Positions 16,256 to 26,081 are shown, counted from the first letter of the stretch. The stretch is DNA of 64,000 bases from CAHJXG01 sp965277495 (GCA_965277495.1 OZ255824.1:1612001-1676000); one strand, 5' to 3'. The notes: generated from the letters alone by a model not told the origin. A program made the numbers and translations.

Positions 16256-17001
16256 GGCACTTTCCCCTGCTTATCGCCTATGCCGCGCTGCTGGCGCTCG
16301 TGCTGCTGTCGCCAAGCTTGGCGCACGCGCAATCCGTGAACATCGATTTAGGCGCGTCCGGCCAGGCAGGCGCGACCGGGCGGCTCGTGCAGATTACGGC
16401 GCTGATCACCGTGCTGTCGCTCGCCCCCAGCCTTTTGGTGATGGGCACCGCGTTCACCCGCATCGTGATCGTGCTGTCTTTGCTGCGGAGCGCGATTGGC
16501 GCGCAGGGAACGCCGCCTAACTCCGTGCTGATCGGATTGGCGCTGTTCCTCACTTATTTCGTCATGCAGCCGGCGATGGACCAGGCTTGGACGACCGGCT
16601 TGTTGCCCATGACGCAGGGCCAGGTCGGGGAGATGGAGGGATTGCGCCTGACCGCTGAGCCATTCCATGCCTTCATGGCCGCCAACGTCCGCGGCGCCGA
16701 CCTGCAGTTGTTCCTTGACCTCGGGCAAATCGCGGCCCCGCCCACCCCGGACCAGGCGCAATGGCGCGCGCTGGTGCCCGCGTTCATGATCGGGGAAATG
16801 CGGCGTGCGTTCGAGATGGGGTTCCTGCTTTACTTGCCGTTCCTGGTGATCGACCTGGTGGTCGGCAGCGTGCTGATGAGCCTCGGCATGATGATGCTGC
16901 CGCCCAACGCAGTTTCGTTGCCGTTCAAGCTGATTTTCTTCGTGCTCGTGGACGGCTGGCGGCTGGTTTCCGGCAGCCTGGTCCAGAGCTTCGCGACATG
17001 A
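16252..17001 (+). CDS. fliP: Flagellar export protein FliP
   Basis: 249-residue export-gate protein with a cleavable signal peptide (ending SLAHAQS) and four membrane helices. The conserved region PSLLVMGTAFTRIVIVLSLLRSAIGAQGTPPNSVLIGLALFLTYFVM and the C-terminal helix pair with GMMMLPPNAVSLPFKLIFFVLVDGW are typical. It ends convergently with the TRAP permease gene. Confidence 0.97.
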   Translation: MRHFPLLIAYAALLALVLLSPSLAHAQSVNIDLGASGQAGATGRLVQITALITVLSLAPSLLVMGTAFTRIVIVLSLLRSAIGAQGTPPNSVLIGLALFLTYFVMQPAMDQAWTTGLLPMTQGQVGEMEGLRLTAEPFHAFMAANVRGADLQLFLDLGQIAAPPTPDQAQWRALVPAFMIGEMRRAFEMGFLLYLPFLVIDLVVGSVLMSLGMMMLPPNAVSLPFKLIFFVLVDGWRLVSGSLVQSFAT

Positions 17002-17036
17002 CCCGGCCGTCATGCTTCGTTCTCAGGCAGTAAAAT

Positions 17037-18341
17037 TCAACCGTACAGCAGCCGCGGCAGCCAAAGCGCCAAACCGGGGAACAAGAACAGCAATAAGATC
17101 AGCACGAACGGCGCTGCAAGGAACGGCACGATGCCGCGGTAGATCACGGCGGTGCGGATGTCCGGCGCCTGGGCCTGGACGACGAACAGGTTCATGCCGA
17201 CGGGCGGATGGATCAGCCCAACCTCCACGACGATCACGACGATGATGGCGAACCAGGTCGGGTCGTAGCCGTAGCTCACGATCAACGGCAGGAACACCGG
17301 CACGGTGATCAGGATCATGCCGATTGCTTCAAGGAAGCAGCCCATGACGATGTAGGCGACGATCACGAGCGCCATCACCAGTCCGCCAGGCAGTTCCAGC
17401 ACACGCGCCTGCTCGGCCAGCAGCGCCGGCAGTTGGGTTTGGACGATGAAATAGGCGAACAGGTTGGCGCCGATGATGATGACATAGAGCATGCAGCTCG
17501 TCACCACGGCACCCTCGATGGTTTTGCCCAGCTCGCCCAGGCGCAGGCGGCGACCGACGATCCCGAGCAGGATAGCGCCGAGCGCGCCGATCGAGGCCGC
17601 TTCGGTCGGGCTGAACACGCCGGCGTAGATGCCGCCGATCGTCACGACGAACAGCGTCAAGAACTGCCAGGGCCCGCGGAGGGCGGCGATGCGGCCGCGG
17701 ACGGAGACGCTGGGGACGGCCGGCGCGTCCAATGGCCGCTGCGCCGCCACGATCAGCGCCGTGACGACATAAAGCGCCGTGAGCAGCAGTCCCGGAACCA
17801 ACCCGGCGGCAAACAGCTTCGGCACCGACTGCTGCGCGATCGCCCCATAGATCACCAGGATGATCGAAGGCGGGAACAGGATGCCAAGCGTGCCGCCCGC
17901 CGCAATCGAGCCGGTCGCGAGGCTGTCCGAGTAGCCGGCTCGCCGCATCTCCCGCAGCGAAATCGGGGTCATGGTCGCCGCCGTCGCGATGGACGAGCCG
18001 CAAACGGCGCCGAAACAGGCGGAAGCGCCGATGGTCGCCACCGCCAGCCCGCCCCGCAAGCCGGACAGCATGACCTGCGCCGCCTTGAACAGGTCGGCCG
18101 ACAGCCCGGTGCCGGCTGCGACCCCGCCCGTCAGGATGAACAACGGCACCACGGAAAGGGTGTAGAGCGACGCGGTGTCGAACGGCGCCTGGCCAAGCGT
18201 CGCGAGGGCACTGGTCCAGCCGGACAAGGCGATGTTGCCGGCGAGGCCAACCAGGCTGAGCGCAGCCCAGACCGGCAAACGTAGGAACAGCAGCAGGAAC
18301 AGCGCCATAATCCCGGCCAGGCCGACAAGGCCGGGACTCAT
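17037..18341 (-). CDS. TRAP transporter large permease (DctM family)
   Basis: 434-residue inner-membrane permease of a tripartite ATP-independent periplasmic transporter, with about 12 hydrophobic helices. The family stretch SIAAGGTLGILFPPSIILVIYGAIA and the terminal LIHPPVGMNLFVVQAQAP are visible. Its ATG overlaps the small-permease stop by 4 bp. Last gene of the operon dioxygenase-hydroxylase-DctP-DctQ-DctM, so the substrate is probably the aromatic acid fed to those enzymes. Confidence 0.93.
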   Translation of the reverse strand: MSPGLVGLAGIMALFLLLFLRLPVWAALSLVGLAGNIALSGWTSALATLGQAPFDTASLYTLSVVPLFILTGGVAAGTGLSADLFKAAQVMLSGLRGGLAVATIGASACFGAVCGSSIATAATMTPISLREMRRAGYSDSLATGSIAAGGTLGILFPPSIILVIYGAIAQQSVPKLFAAGLVPGLLLTALYVVTALIVAAQRPLDAPAVPSVSVRGRIAALRGPWQFLTLFVVTIGGIYAGVFSPTEAASIGALGAILLGIVGRRLRLGELGKTIEGAVVTSCMLYVIIIGANLFAYFIVQTQLPALLAEQARVLELPGGLVMALVIVAYIVMGCFLEAIGMILITVPVFLPLIVSYGYDPTWFAIIVVIVVEVGLIHPPVGMNLFVVQAQAPDIRTAVIYRGIVPFLAAPFVLILLLFLFPGLALWLPRLLYG

Positions 18342-18868
18342 TCTGGAAGTCCGTTCTCTGGCCGTCCGTCCGCAACCAGCGCCGGCCGCCGGGCTACCAG
18401 GGTCAGCGCCACGAGCACCGATCCCGCCATGCCGATGATCGCCGCCGCCCAGACGACCCAGACCGGCAGCCCCAATTCCAGCTTGCGGTCGCCATAATCC
18501 ATCGCCTGCAGCGCCGGCGCGACCATCGCCCAGGTGATCAACGCCAGCAGCGCCAGCATCACCGCATCGGCCACGCCGACCAGCAGCCGCGTCCGCCGCG
18601 GTCCCGCCAGGTGATCGACCAGGTCGATGACGATGTTCTGCCGCCGCAGCAGCGTCGCCGGCAGGCCGTTGAAGATCACGACGGGAAGCAGGCTCTCGAC
18701 GACATCGTACGCGCCCGGGATCGGCTGGCTGAACACGTATTTGAGGAACACGTCCGCGACCGTCACCACGCCCATGACGACCAGCGCCAGCATCGCAACC
18801 CTTAATTGGAACGACGCGATGCGCGCTATGAACCGCACCCTATGCCGCCGCGCCGTGCCGCCGGGCAC
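18338..18868 (-). CDS. TRAP transporter small permease (DctQ family)
   Basis: 176 residues with four predicted membrane helices. It carries the DctQ signature VADVFLKYVFSQPIPGAYDVVESLLPVVIFNGLPATLLRRQNIVIDL. It begins 6 bp after the DctP stop and overlaps the large permease gene. An upstream-reading start beyond 18868 is not supported. Confidence 0.9.
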   Translation of the reverse strand: MPGGTARRHRVRFIARIASFQLRVAMLALVVMGVVTVADVFLKYVFSQPIPGAYDVVESLLPVVIFNGLPATLLRRQNIVIDLVDHLAGPRRTRLLVGVADAVMLALLALITWAMVAPALQAMDYGDRKLELGLPVWVVWAAAIIGMAGSVLVALTLVARRPALVADGRPENGLPE

Positions 18869-18874
18869 ACGCGC

Positions 18875-19888
18875 TCATCGCGTGTAGTCTTCGATGAACT
18901 GCGACGCCGGCTTGCCGCCTTTGTCCAGCGCGGCGACGGCATCGTGCACCAGCGGCTGCAGCGCCGCCCTGAGCTTGTCGACCTCGGCCGGCGCCAGCGT
19001 ATTGATCCCGACCTTGCCGGCGACCATGGCGTCGCGCCCGTGCTGCTGGGCCTGGTCCCAGCGCGCCCCAAGCTGCTCGGCCGCGCCCGGGCCGGTGGTT
19101 TCGTCGATGATCGTGCGAAGATCCGCTGGCAGGGCGTCATGCTTCGCCTGGTTCATCACCAGCACCAGCGTCGAAGGCAGGAAAGCGGGCTCCATGACGT
19201 GCTGGGTGACGGGCGCGAGGCCGAAACTTTCGGCCGCCTCGTAATTGAACACCGCGCCGTCGATCACGCCCTTCGCCATGCCGTCGGCAATCTCGCCCGG
19301 CGGCACCTGCAGCGGCACTGCGCCGAGCGCCCGAAGCACCTTTGCATGCTGCTCGCCCTGGAAGCGCATCTTGAGGCCCCGCAGGGCCGCCAGCGAGTCG
19401 ATCTCGCGCCGGGCGGTGAAGAAGCTGTTGAGCGGCTGGACCCCGACCCAAAGCACGCGCAGGCCAGCAAACTCCGGCGCCAGGTATTTCGGCGCCAGTT
19501 CGGTGATCCGCCTCGACATGACTGCGCTCGTATCGGCGCCTTTCGGCTCCACGAACGGAAGGCTGACGAGCTCCGTCATCGGATAGCGGCCCGGCGTCGC
19601 GCCCGTCAGGCCGACCGCCATGTCGGCCTGCCCGTTGCGTGCCAGGTCGAACTGCCGCTGCACCGGACCAAGCTGCGCGGCCGGATAGATGCGCAGCTTC
19701 AGCCGGCCGCCCGAACGGGTATCGACATCCTGCGCCCAAGCATCGAGCAGCTTTTGCACCGTGTGGTTCGGCGGCAGGTAATGCGACACCTTGAGTTCAA
19801 TGGCTTCAACAGGCTGGGCGCGCACGGACCACGACGTTCCCGCCACCAATATCACGGCGGCAAGCAGGCGCATTGCTCCCTTGAGCAT
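18875..19888 (-). CDS. TRAP transporter substrate-binding protein (DctP family)
   Basis: 337-residue periplasmic solute receptor. The signal peptide is MLKGAMRLLAAVILVAGTSWSVRAQ. The DctP fold shows in LKVSHYLPPNHTVQKLLDAWAQDV, GRLKLRIYPAAQLGPVQRQFDL and LRGLKMRFQGEQHAKVLRALGAVPLQVPPGEIADGMAKGVIDGAV (the carboxylate-contacting arginine region). It sits 22 bp downstream of the flavin hydroxylase, consistent with uptake of its substrate. Confidence 0.93.
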   Translation of the reverse strand: MLKGAMRLLAAVILVAGTSWSVRAQPVEAIELKVSHYLPPNHTVQKLLDAWAQDVDTRSGGRLKLRIYPAAQLGPVQRQFDLARNGQADMAVGLTGATPGRYPMTELVSLPFVEPKGADTSAVMSRRITELAPKYLAPEFAGLRVLWVGVQPLNSFFTARREIDSLAALRGLKMRFQGEQHAKVLRALGAVPLQVPPGEIADGMAKGVIDGAVFNYEAAESFGLAPVTQHVMEPAFLPSTLVLVMNQAKHDALPADLRTIIDETTGPGAAEQLGARWDQAQQHGRDAMVAGKVGINTLAPAEVDKLRAALQPLVHDAVAALDKGGKPASQFIEDYTR

Positions 19889-19910
19889 GGTTCTCTCCCC
19901 TTAATTTTGT

Positions 19911-21551
19911 TCAGGCGTGGCCGGTGACACGGTCCAGCAGCGGGCCTGGCTCGGGCAGCCGGTCACCGCGCCAAGCGACATACTGGTCCGGGCGTATCAG
20001 GGCGAAGCGCGCCTGGTAACGGGTCCGGAGGCCAGGCTCGCCCGGGGTCAGCAGCGTCAACGGCACGCCGCGACGGGCGGCTTCCCGCGTCAGCGCATCG
20101 ACGCCATCATGTCCAGCCAGACGAGGCCGGTCAGCGCCGTCACCCGTCGCCAACAGCGTCAGGCCAGGCCCGAAATGATCGTACAGCGATGAACCGTCGG
20201 ACATCCACGCATGGGGCGCCAGGCTGCCGGGGCACGCGGATGGGACATAGGCGGCGAAATGCTCCGGCGGCGGCTCCGTGCCGTCCGGCACGACGACCGG
20301 CGACTTGTCGTAGCGCGCGCCGAGCACCAGGCCGAGGGTATAGAACTCGCGTCCCTTCGTCGCTTGGATCGCCTCGCCCACCTCGCGCCGGGTTGCATCG
20401 CCCTCCGGTCCCCCCTGCTCGAGAAAGGGCCGGACAAGCTGGTTGCCCAGGGTCGCGTAATTGACGCCCGACTCCCGGATGGTGCGCTCGTGCACCGGGC
20501 GCCGTTCCTGCTCATAGCTGTCCAACAGCTTGGCGCCGCCCCAGCCCTGCAGCACGGCCGCCAGCTTCCAGCCGAGGTCGACGGCGTCGCCGATGCCCAT
20601 GTTCATGCCGAAACCGCCGAATGGCGGATGGAGGTGGCAGGCGTCGCCGGCCAGGAAGATCCGGCCATTCGAATAGGCGTCGGCGATCAGGCTATGGGCC
20701 ACCCAGGGATCGGTGTGGACGATCTCGACAGCGAGGTCCGCAAGGCCCGTCCCGCGGCGGATCAGCTCGACCGGATCGACCGAGGCCGGGTCGACGTCGT
20801 TGGCGAGCTTGGTCGCCATGAAGAACCACAGCCCGTGCTGGTCCATCGGGCCCAGCAGGCCCGGCACGTCGGCGTTCACCATCCAATACATGATGGCGGG
20901 GCCGTGCGCGTGGCGGGCTGCAAGGCCGGGGGCGCGGAAGATGATGCTGTAGTTCTTCGCGACCGCGCTTTCACCCGCCATGGCGATGCCGAGCGCCCGG
21001 CGCACGAAGCTGCGCCCGCCGTCCGCACCGACCAGATAGGCGCTTCGCACCTGCCGCATCGTGCCGGACGGCAGATGCACGGCCCCCGATGTAACCCCGG
21101 CGCCGGATTGCTCGATGCGGCGAAGCTCCGTGTCGAACGCCACCTCCACGCCGGGCAGCGATGATGCGTGGGCGCGCAGCACCTCCTCGAGCGTGTATTG
21201 CGGCACCCACTGCGCTTCCTCGGAATATAGATCGTTACGCACACGGCTGCCGTTGAACGCGTTCTCGAACCGGGCGAGGGCTGGGCCGTTCATGCGGGTT
21301 GCGAACACGACGCTGGGCGGGTAGTCCGGCGGGATCGGCGAGGCCTGGCGCAGCGTGTCGGCGATGCCCCAACGCCGCAGGTGTTCGCGGGTGCGCACGT
21401 TGGTGGTCTTGGCGCGCGGGCTATAGCCGACGCGGTCGTTGCGTTCGACCACGAGGCAAGGGACGCCGCGCTGCCCCAGCTCGATCGCCAGCGACAGCCC
21501 AACCGGCCCGGCGCCCGCGATGAGCACGCCGGCTTCGGTCATCCGCTCCAA
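19911..21551 (-). CDS. FAD-dependent aromatic hydroxylase (PheA/TfdB-like)
   Basis: 546-residue class A flavoprotein monooxygenase. The FAD dinucleotide fold is VLIAGAGPVGLSLAIELGQRG, the DG motif is VGADGGRSFVRRALG, and the second FAD motif is FLAGDACHLHPPFGGFGMNMGIGDAVDLGWKLAA, followed by a thioredoxin-like C-terminal domain. Such enzymes ortho-hydroxylate phenolic compounds to catechols with NAD(P)H and O2. It follows the VOC dioxygenase by 12 bp; the two together make a hydroxylation-ring cleavage pair. Exact substrate unknown. Confidence 0.9.
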   Translation of the reverse strand: MERMTEAGVLIAGAGPVGLSLAIELGQRGVPCLVVERNDRVGYSPRAKTTNVRTREHLRRWGIADTLRQASPIPPDYPPSVVFATRMNGPALARFENAFNGSRVRNDLYSEEAQWVPQYTLEEVLRAHASSLPGVEVAFDTELRRIEQSGAGVTSGAVHLPSGTMRQVRSAYLVGADGGRSFVRRALGIAMAGESAVAKNYSIIFRAPGLAARHAHGPAIMYWMVNADVPGLLGPMDQHGLWFFMATKLANDVDPASVDPVELIRRGTGLADLAVEIVHTDPWVAHSLIADAYSNGRIFLAGDACHLHPPFGGFGMNMGIGDAVDLGWKLAAVLQGWGGAKLLDSYEQERRPVHERTIRESGVNYATLGNQLVRPFLEQGGPEGDATRREVGEAIQATKGREFYTLGLVLGARYDKSPVVVPDGTEPPPEHFAAYVPSACPGSLAPHAWMSDGSSLYDHFGPGLTLLATGDGADRPRLAGHDGVDALTREAARRGVPLTLLTPGEPGLRTRYQARFALIRPDQYVAWRGDRLPEPGPLLDRVTGHA

Positions 21552-21563
21552 CAGCCGCCTCCG

Positions 21564-22523
21564 CTAAGCGCCGATTTCGTGGTTGACGATGAAATCGGCG
21601 GGCGGAGTTGGCCCCCAGACGAAAAAGGCGTCATGGCCGGGATGGTCGGCGGCGGGCCAGTCGCAATCGACCGGGATGTAGTCGATGTCGGACGAATACT
21701 CGCTGTAGCTGCCCCAGGGATCGCGGACATAATGGAAGTAGTTGGAACCCAGCACATGCCGCCCGACGCCCCACCCGGCCGAGAAGCCGCGGTCGGCCAT
21801 CTGCATCGCCCCAAGCCCGACCTCGTGGATCGAACCCACGTCCCAGCTCAGATGGTGCAGCCCCGGGCCGCCCGACTTCGCCAGCGCGATCATGTGGTGG
21901 TCGCTGCCGTGGATGCCGTGCATGAAGGCCACGCCGTCGCCGGACCGGTCGGACAGCCGCAGGCCGAGCACCCGGTGGTAGAAATCGATGGAGCGCAGCA
22001 CGTCGCTGCTGAACAGCAAGATGTGCGCGAGCCGCCGCGGTTGGACGAACGGGGCCTTGGACCGCGCCGTCGATCCCTGGACGCCGGGCGGCGACGACGC
22101 GTTGAACTGCACCGCCTTTTCGTTCGGCGACGATTTCTCGGCGACGCGCATTTCGATCAGCGTGCCGTCGGGATCACGGAACCAGACGCCGTTGGTCTCG
22201 AACCCCGCAGGTGGGTCGAGCTGCGCCACGTCGTTCTGCTTGAGGCGGGCGCGCAGGCCCTCCAGGTCCTCGGGGTAGCAGCCGAAGGACAGGTAGGTGA
22301 ACTTCTTGGCCGGCCCTTCCGCGATCCGGCCCCAGCGATGGTCGTTGCCGGACGTATAGATGCCGAGCCCATTGCCCTCCTCGCGCACGTCCAGGCCGAA
22401 GCCGGCGTAGAACTGCTGCGCGAGCTTCAGGTCGGGCACGACGAAGTTGAAGTGGTCGACGGAGTGCACGCCGAGTTCGCCAGGCCGACGGGGCCGGGAC
22501 GCCAGGCTTCTGATCTGCGTCAT
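21564..22523 (-). CDS. Type I extradiol (VOC) ring-cleavage dioxygenase
   Basis: 319-residue two-domain vicinal-oxygen-chelate protein resembling catechol 2,3-dioxygenases. In the C-terminal domain the 2-His-1-Glu iron site is visible as His167 (RRLAHILLFS), His224 (GPGLHHLSWDVGS) and Glu275 (GSYSEYSSD), and the family fingerprint GPGLHHLSWDV is intact. The start at 22523 follows an AGGAGG; a longer reading frame exists but lacks an SD. First gene of the leftward catabolic operon and divergent from the LysR gene. Confidence 0.9.
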   Translation of the reverse strand: MTQIRSLASRPRRPGELGVHSVDHFNFVVPDLKLAQQFYAGFGLDVREEGNGLGIYTSGNDHRWGRIAEGPAKKFTYLSFGCYPEDLEGLRARLKQNDVAQLDPPAGFETNGVWFRDPDGTLIEMRVAEKSSPNEKAVQFNASSPPGVQGSTARSKAPFVQPRRLAHILLFSSDVLRSIDFYHRVLGLRLSDRSGDGVAFMHGIHGSDHHMIALAKSGGPGLHHLSWDVGSIHEVGLGAMQMADRGFSAGWGVGRHVLGSNYFHYVRDPWGSYSEYSSDIDYIPVDCDWPAADHPGHDAFFVWGPTPPADFIVNHEIGA

Positions 22524-22668
22524 TGATGTCCTCCTGTTGGCCGCCTCTTGCTGTGCGGCTTGCTTCGGATGTGGCCGGGTTGCCCGGGAGCGAGACAACG
22601 GCCCGCGGCGACCCTTCTATCACTATATAGGCCGTGTTCGATGTAGGTGGTCAGATGTCTCTCGACCA

Positions 22669-22719
22669 TGATCCCTGGAAGATGCCAGATTGGTTGCAGT
22701 GAGCGCAACCAAGTATCAG
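22669..22719. promoter_or_regulatory. Putative LysR operator, copy A
   Basis: A 51-bp block that recurs at 27772-27822 with 35 of 51 positions identical and no gaps. The strongest parts are the first 25 bases (containing AAGATGCCAG) and the last seven (GTATCAG). It also holds a perfect inverted repeat GGTTGC-N7-GCAACC at 22692-22710, the T-N11-A type expected for LysR proteins. It ends 19 bp before the LysR ATG and lies 146 bp upstream of the dioxygenase start. Confidence 0.6.
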
Positions 22720-22738
22720 TCCCGCAGGCATCGAACCG

Positions 22739-23656
22739 ATGAAACTCCATCATCTCCGCGACTTCGTGGCCATCGCCGAACGTGGCGGCCTGCGTGCCGC
22801 CTCGCGCCACCTGCAGCTCGCGCAGCCGGCCTTGACGCGCAGCTTGGGCGACCTGGAGCGTGAGCTCGGCGTGTCGTTGTTCGAACGGCATGCGCGCGGC
22901 ATGACGCTGACGGCGCCGGGCCGGGTGTTCTCGCAGCGGGCGACCGCGATCCTGCATGAGGTGCGGCGGGCACGGGAGGAGATCGATCAGTTGGGCGGCG
23001 GCACGCAGGGAAGCGTGGCGATCGCGCTCTCGATCGCCACCCATATGGCGTTGCTGCCAAAGGCGCTGCGGCCTTTCCGCGCGCGCTATCCTGCCGTGCA
23101 ATTGCGGGTCATCGAGGGCATCTATCCGACGCTCGAAAGCGGCTTGCGGGATGGCAGCATCGATTTCTACATCGGCCCGGCGCCGGGCCATCCGGTGCCT
23201 GCGGACCTCCGGCAGGAAAAATTGTTCGACAACACGCGAACGGTGCTCGGACGGCGCAACCATCCGCTCGCCCGCGCGGCCTCGCTCGCGGAACTTGCCG
23301 ATGCGGAGTGGGCATCGACGTCGATCACGCTTCATGCCGACGAGGAATTCAGCGAGCTGTTCCGCTTCCATGGATTGAGGCCGCCACGCCTGGCCCTGCA
23401 AAGCCAGTCGGCGCTGACGCTTATCGTCAGCCTGGCCTACACCGACCTGCTGGCGTTGGTGCCCGTGCAATGGATGGAGTTTGCGCCGACGTCCGGCATC
23501 CTGCAGGCCATCCCCATCAAGGAAGTGCTGCCGGCGCCGGCGATCGTGCTCATTCACCGGGCTGGGCTGCCGCTGACCCCGGCGGCGACATGCCTGGTCG
23601 ACATGCTGCGCAACGCCGCGCCCGCGGGGCGTCGGCCAGCGGCCAAATGTCCATGA
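22739..23656 (+). CDS. LysR-family transcriptional regulator
   Basis: 305 residues. The N-terminal winged HTH is MKLHHLRDFVAIAERGGLRAASRHLQLAQPALTRSLGDLERELGVSLFERHARGMTLT, followed by the periplasmic-binding-protein-like effector domain. It is divergent from the extradiol dioxygenase operon with a shared 215-bp region, the classic arrangement for a pathway-specific activator. The repeated 51-bp element suggests it also controls the porin-hydrolase-esterase operon. Confidence 0.95.
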   Translation: MKLHHLRDFVAIAERGGLRAASRHLQLAQPALTRSLGDLERELGVSLFERHARGMTLTAPGRVFSQRATAILHEVRRAREEIDQLGGGTQGSVAIALSIATHMALLPKALRPFRARYPAVQLRVIEGIYPTLESGLRDGSIDFYIGPAPGHPVPADLRQEKLFDNTRTVLGRRNHPLARAASLAELADAEWASTSITLHADEEFSELFRFHGLRPPRLALQSQSALTLIVSLAYTDLLALVPVQWMEFAPTSGILQAIPIKEVLPAPAIVLIHRAGLPLTPAATCLVDMLRNAAPAGRRPAAKCP

Positions 23657-23676
23657 TCGATTGAAGCCGCGCGGCC

Positions 23677-25287
23677 TCATTTCACATTCAGCGTGCGCCA
23701 GGCGTCCGGCAACCTGCCATCGTGCCGGAACGAAGCGATGAAACGCTGCCGGTCGGTGCCGCTTTCTGGGCCTGCCCCGGCGGCGGCGCGCAGGTGCATC
23801 ACCATCGATCCGGGTCCGTCGTAGGCGGGCCATGCGGGCAAGCCTGCGCCGTTCGGGTCGCCCCGCATCGCAAAATTCGTCCAATAGGCCATCACGAGGT
23901 CGGAAAACCGCCGATCGCCGTCGTCAGGCGCGGGCCCTTGCGGGGCGAAGTACTGGCGAGTGAGCGTGCCGAAGGCAAAAGGCACGTCGGCAACGTGAGC
24001 CGGGACGGGTGAATAAGGCGAAGTGTAGGAGAACTGGTAGGCATACACCTTTGAGCGCCCCATCCGCTGATGGAGGCCGAGCAGTTCCCAAGTTTGTTCA
24101 GAGATGACGAGGTCGCCGATAAGGCCGTTCGCAGCGGCGCGCGCCTGCTCAGGGGTTTCGGCGGGATAGGCCGCGTCGAACTGGGCCAGGCGTTCAGCGC
24201 CGAACATCCGTTGGGCGGCGCGTTTGAACTCCGGCGCCGTCGCATGCGGGAACGCGCGGGACTGGAAGGGCACGAACTCTGCGGCGTTCCATCCGCCGAG
24301 CAACGGGATATCATGCTGGGCGCCCCGGCCGAACACGGCGGCCGGGGAGTCCTGCAGCAGGTGCCCGTCGACGCTCGGCGTGAACGCCGTTGTACCCGGA
24401 TCTGAGGTGAAGTCCCACGCCGTCGCCTTGTTGAGCTGCTCGGCTGGGATGGCGCGAAGGTCCGCCAATGCCGGGGCGCCAAGCCGAGCATTGAGCGCGC
24501 TGCCGTTCTGCGAGGCCTCCGCATGGGTGGGGATGGAGCCGTGCTCGCTGTCCCAAAATGCGCCGCTCTGGATGATGGCCTTGGCAAACAGGCCCTTGGT
24601 TTGCGGAGATGCCATGAGGATGCCAACAGCGTGCGCGCCGGCCGACTCACCGAACAGCGTGACATTCCCGGGGTCGCCGCCGAACGCCGCGATGTTCCGC
24701 TGCACCCAGCGCAGGGCCGCGACCTGGTCCTGGAATCCATAAGCTCCCGATCCCGGCTGCTCGGCATCCAACGCGGGATGCGCCAGGAAGCCGAACACGC
24801 CCAACCGATAGTTCAACGACACAAGCACCACGCCATGTGCGGCGATGCGGGCGCCATCGTAGGCCGGCATGGCGGACGAGCCGAACACGAAGCCGCCGCC
24901 GTGCAGCCACACCATGACGGGTTTGGACGCGCCGCCGCTCGGCACAGGCGTCCAGACGTTGACGGTCAGGCAATCCTCGTTCTGCGGAGGTGCACCGACA
25001 GGTGGCGGGATGGGGATGGGCGCCGCCCAGCAAACCGGTCCGAAGCTCGCCGCCTGCCGGACCCCGTCCCATGACGGGGCAGGCTGTGGCGGGCGCCAGC
25101 GCATTGGCCCAACAGGCGGGGCCGCATAGGGAATGGCTTTGAACGCCACGACCCCGTGCGCGTCCGGCTCGGCGCCCTGGACCAGGCCGGCCTCCGTGGA
25201 GACTGGCGGCACGGCCCGGGCCGGCGCCGGCCCGACCGTTGCCGTCAGGACCGCAGCGATGGCCACCGCCTTGGATCGTGTCCGCAT
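23677..25287 (-). CDS. Type B carboxylesterase, secreted
   Basis: 536-residue alpha/beta-hydrolase of the COesterase family, with signal peptide MRTRSKAVAIAAVLTATVGPAPARA. It has the EDCLTVNVWTP motif (104-114), the oxyanion hole HGGGF (129-133) and the nucleophile Ser215 in FGESAGAHAVG; the C-terminal domain is complete. It would hydrolyse esters outside the cytoplasm, perhaps phenolic esters given the neighbours. Its ATG overlaps the alpha/beta hydrolase stop by one base. Confidence 0.92.
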   Translation of the reverse strand: MRTRSKAVAIAAVLTATVGPAPARAVPPVSTEAGLVQGAEPDAHGVVAFKAIPYAAPPVGPMRWRPPQPAPSWDGVRQAASFGPVCWAAPIPIPPPVGAPPQNEDCLTVNVWTPVPSGGASKPVMVWLHGGGFVFGSSAMPAYDGARIAAHGVVLVSLNYRLGVFGFLAHPALDAEQPGSGAYGFQDQVAALRWVQRNIAAFGGDPGNVTLFGESAGAHAVGILMASPQTKGLFAKAIIQSGAFWDSEHGSIPTHAEASQNGSALNARLGAPALADLRAIPAEQLNKATAWDFTSDPGTTAFTPSVDGHLLQDSPAAVFGRGAQHDIPLLGGWNAAEFVPFQSRAFPHATAPEFKRAAQRMFGAERLAQFDAAYPAETPEQARAAANGLIGDLVISEQTWELLGLHQRMGRSKVYAYQFSYTSPYSPVPAHVADVPFAFGTLTRQYFAPQGPAPDDGDRRFSDLVMAYWTNFAMRGDPNGAGLPAWPAYDGPGSMVMHLRAAAGAGPESGTDRQRFIASFRHDGRLPDAWRTLNVK

Positions 25288-26081
25288 CAGACGGGTTTCT
25301 GCCCACGATGGCCGGCGCCCGTCATGAACTCGACCAACAGGCGGTTGAATTCATCGGAGACGAGTTGCGGGAAATGGTGCTCCGCCTTGACGACGACGTG
25401 CCGTCCGCCGCCCAGCTTGGCGACGCGGTCCGCGACGGCGCCGTAGGCCGGGTTCCATCCCCCATCGACCACTTGGAACGGGATGCCGGCGTTCCCGACG
25501 ATGGCAAGCTGCTCACGCAGCACGGGCGGCGTCGGCAGCTTCAGCTCCTTCAATCCTTTGCCCATACGGCCAAGTTCCGCCTCGCTTGACCCGCCCCTGA
25601 TCGCGTCCGGGATGCCGACGAGCTTCGCGAACTTGATCGCCCTCTCGGCAGGCGAGGACGCCCCGGCGGCGATCTCCGCGAGTTGTTTCGCAAAGCCCTG
25701 GACCACGGGATCGTCGATCGCCAACGGCATCATCGCCGGCTCGATCAACGTCAGCGACCTTACCGCGGCGGGCCGCATGGCGGCTGCGGCCAAGGCGACG
25801 CAGCCGCCGAAGGAGTGGCCGACGAGGTGCGCGCCCTCGCCGAGCAGCTCCGCAACCCACTTGCCATCCGCCTCCGCGTCATCCGGGCGGCCCGGCGATG
25901 GGCTTCGCCCATGGCCCGGGCGGTCGGGCACGATAACCTGCCATCCCATCGGCGCCAGCTCCGCCTGCTTGGCGAAGTGCCGGCCGCCGCCAACCTCGCT
26001 GCCCTGGGCGCTGCCGTGCACCATGACCACGACAGGGCCGGCATCGCCCCAGCGCGTGAGGTAAACCGACGGGTCTTCCAT
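25287..26081 (-). CDS. Alpha/beta hydrolase
   Basis: 264-residue cytoplasmic alpha/beta hydrolase with the oxyanion segment VVVMVHGSAQGSE, PDRPGHGRSPSPG and nucleophile Ser90 in GHSFGG; the catalytic His lies near the end (KAEHHFPQL). In a meta-cleavage context it could be the C-C bond hydrolase (MhpC-like) or a second esterase; sequence alone does not decide. ATG 26081 has AAGGAG upstream. It is the middle gene of porin-hydrolase-esterase. Confidence 0.85.
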   Translation of the reverse strand: MEDPSVYLTRWGDAGPVVVMVHGSAQGSEVGGGRHFAKQAELAPMGWQVIVPDRPGHGRSPSPGRPDDAEADGKWVAELLGEGAHLVGHSFGGCVALAAAAMRPAAVRSLTLIEPAMMPLAIDDPVVQGFAKQLAEIAAGASSPAERAIKFAKLVGIPDAIRGGSSEAELGRMGKGLKELKLPTPPVLREQLAIVGNAGIPFQVVDGGWNPAYGAVADRVAKLGGGRHVVVKAEHHFPQLVSDEFNRLLVEFMTGAGHRGQKPV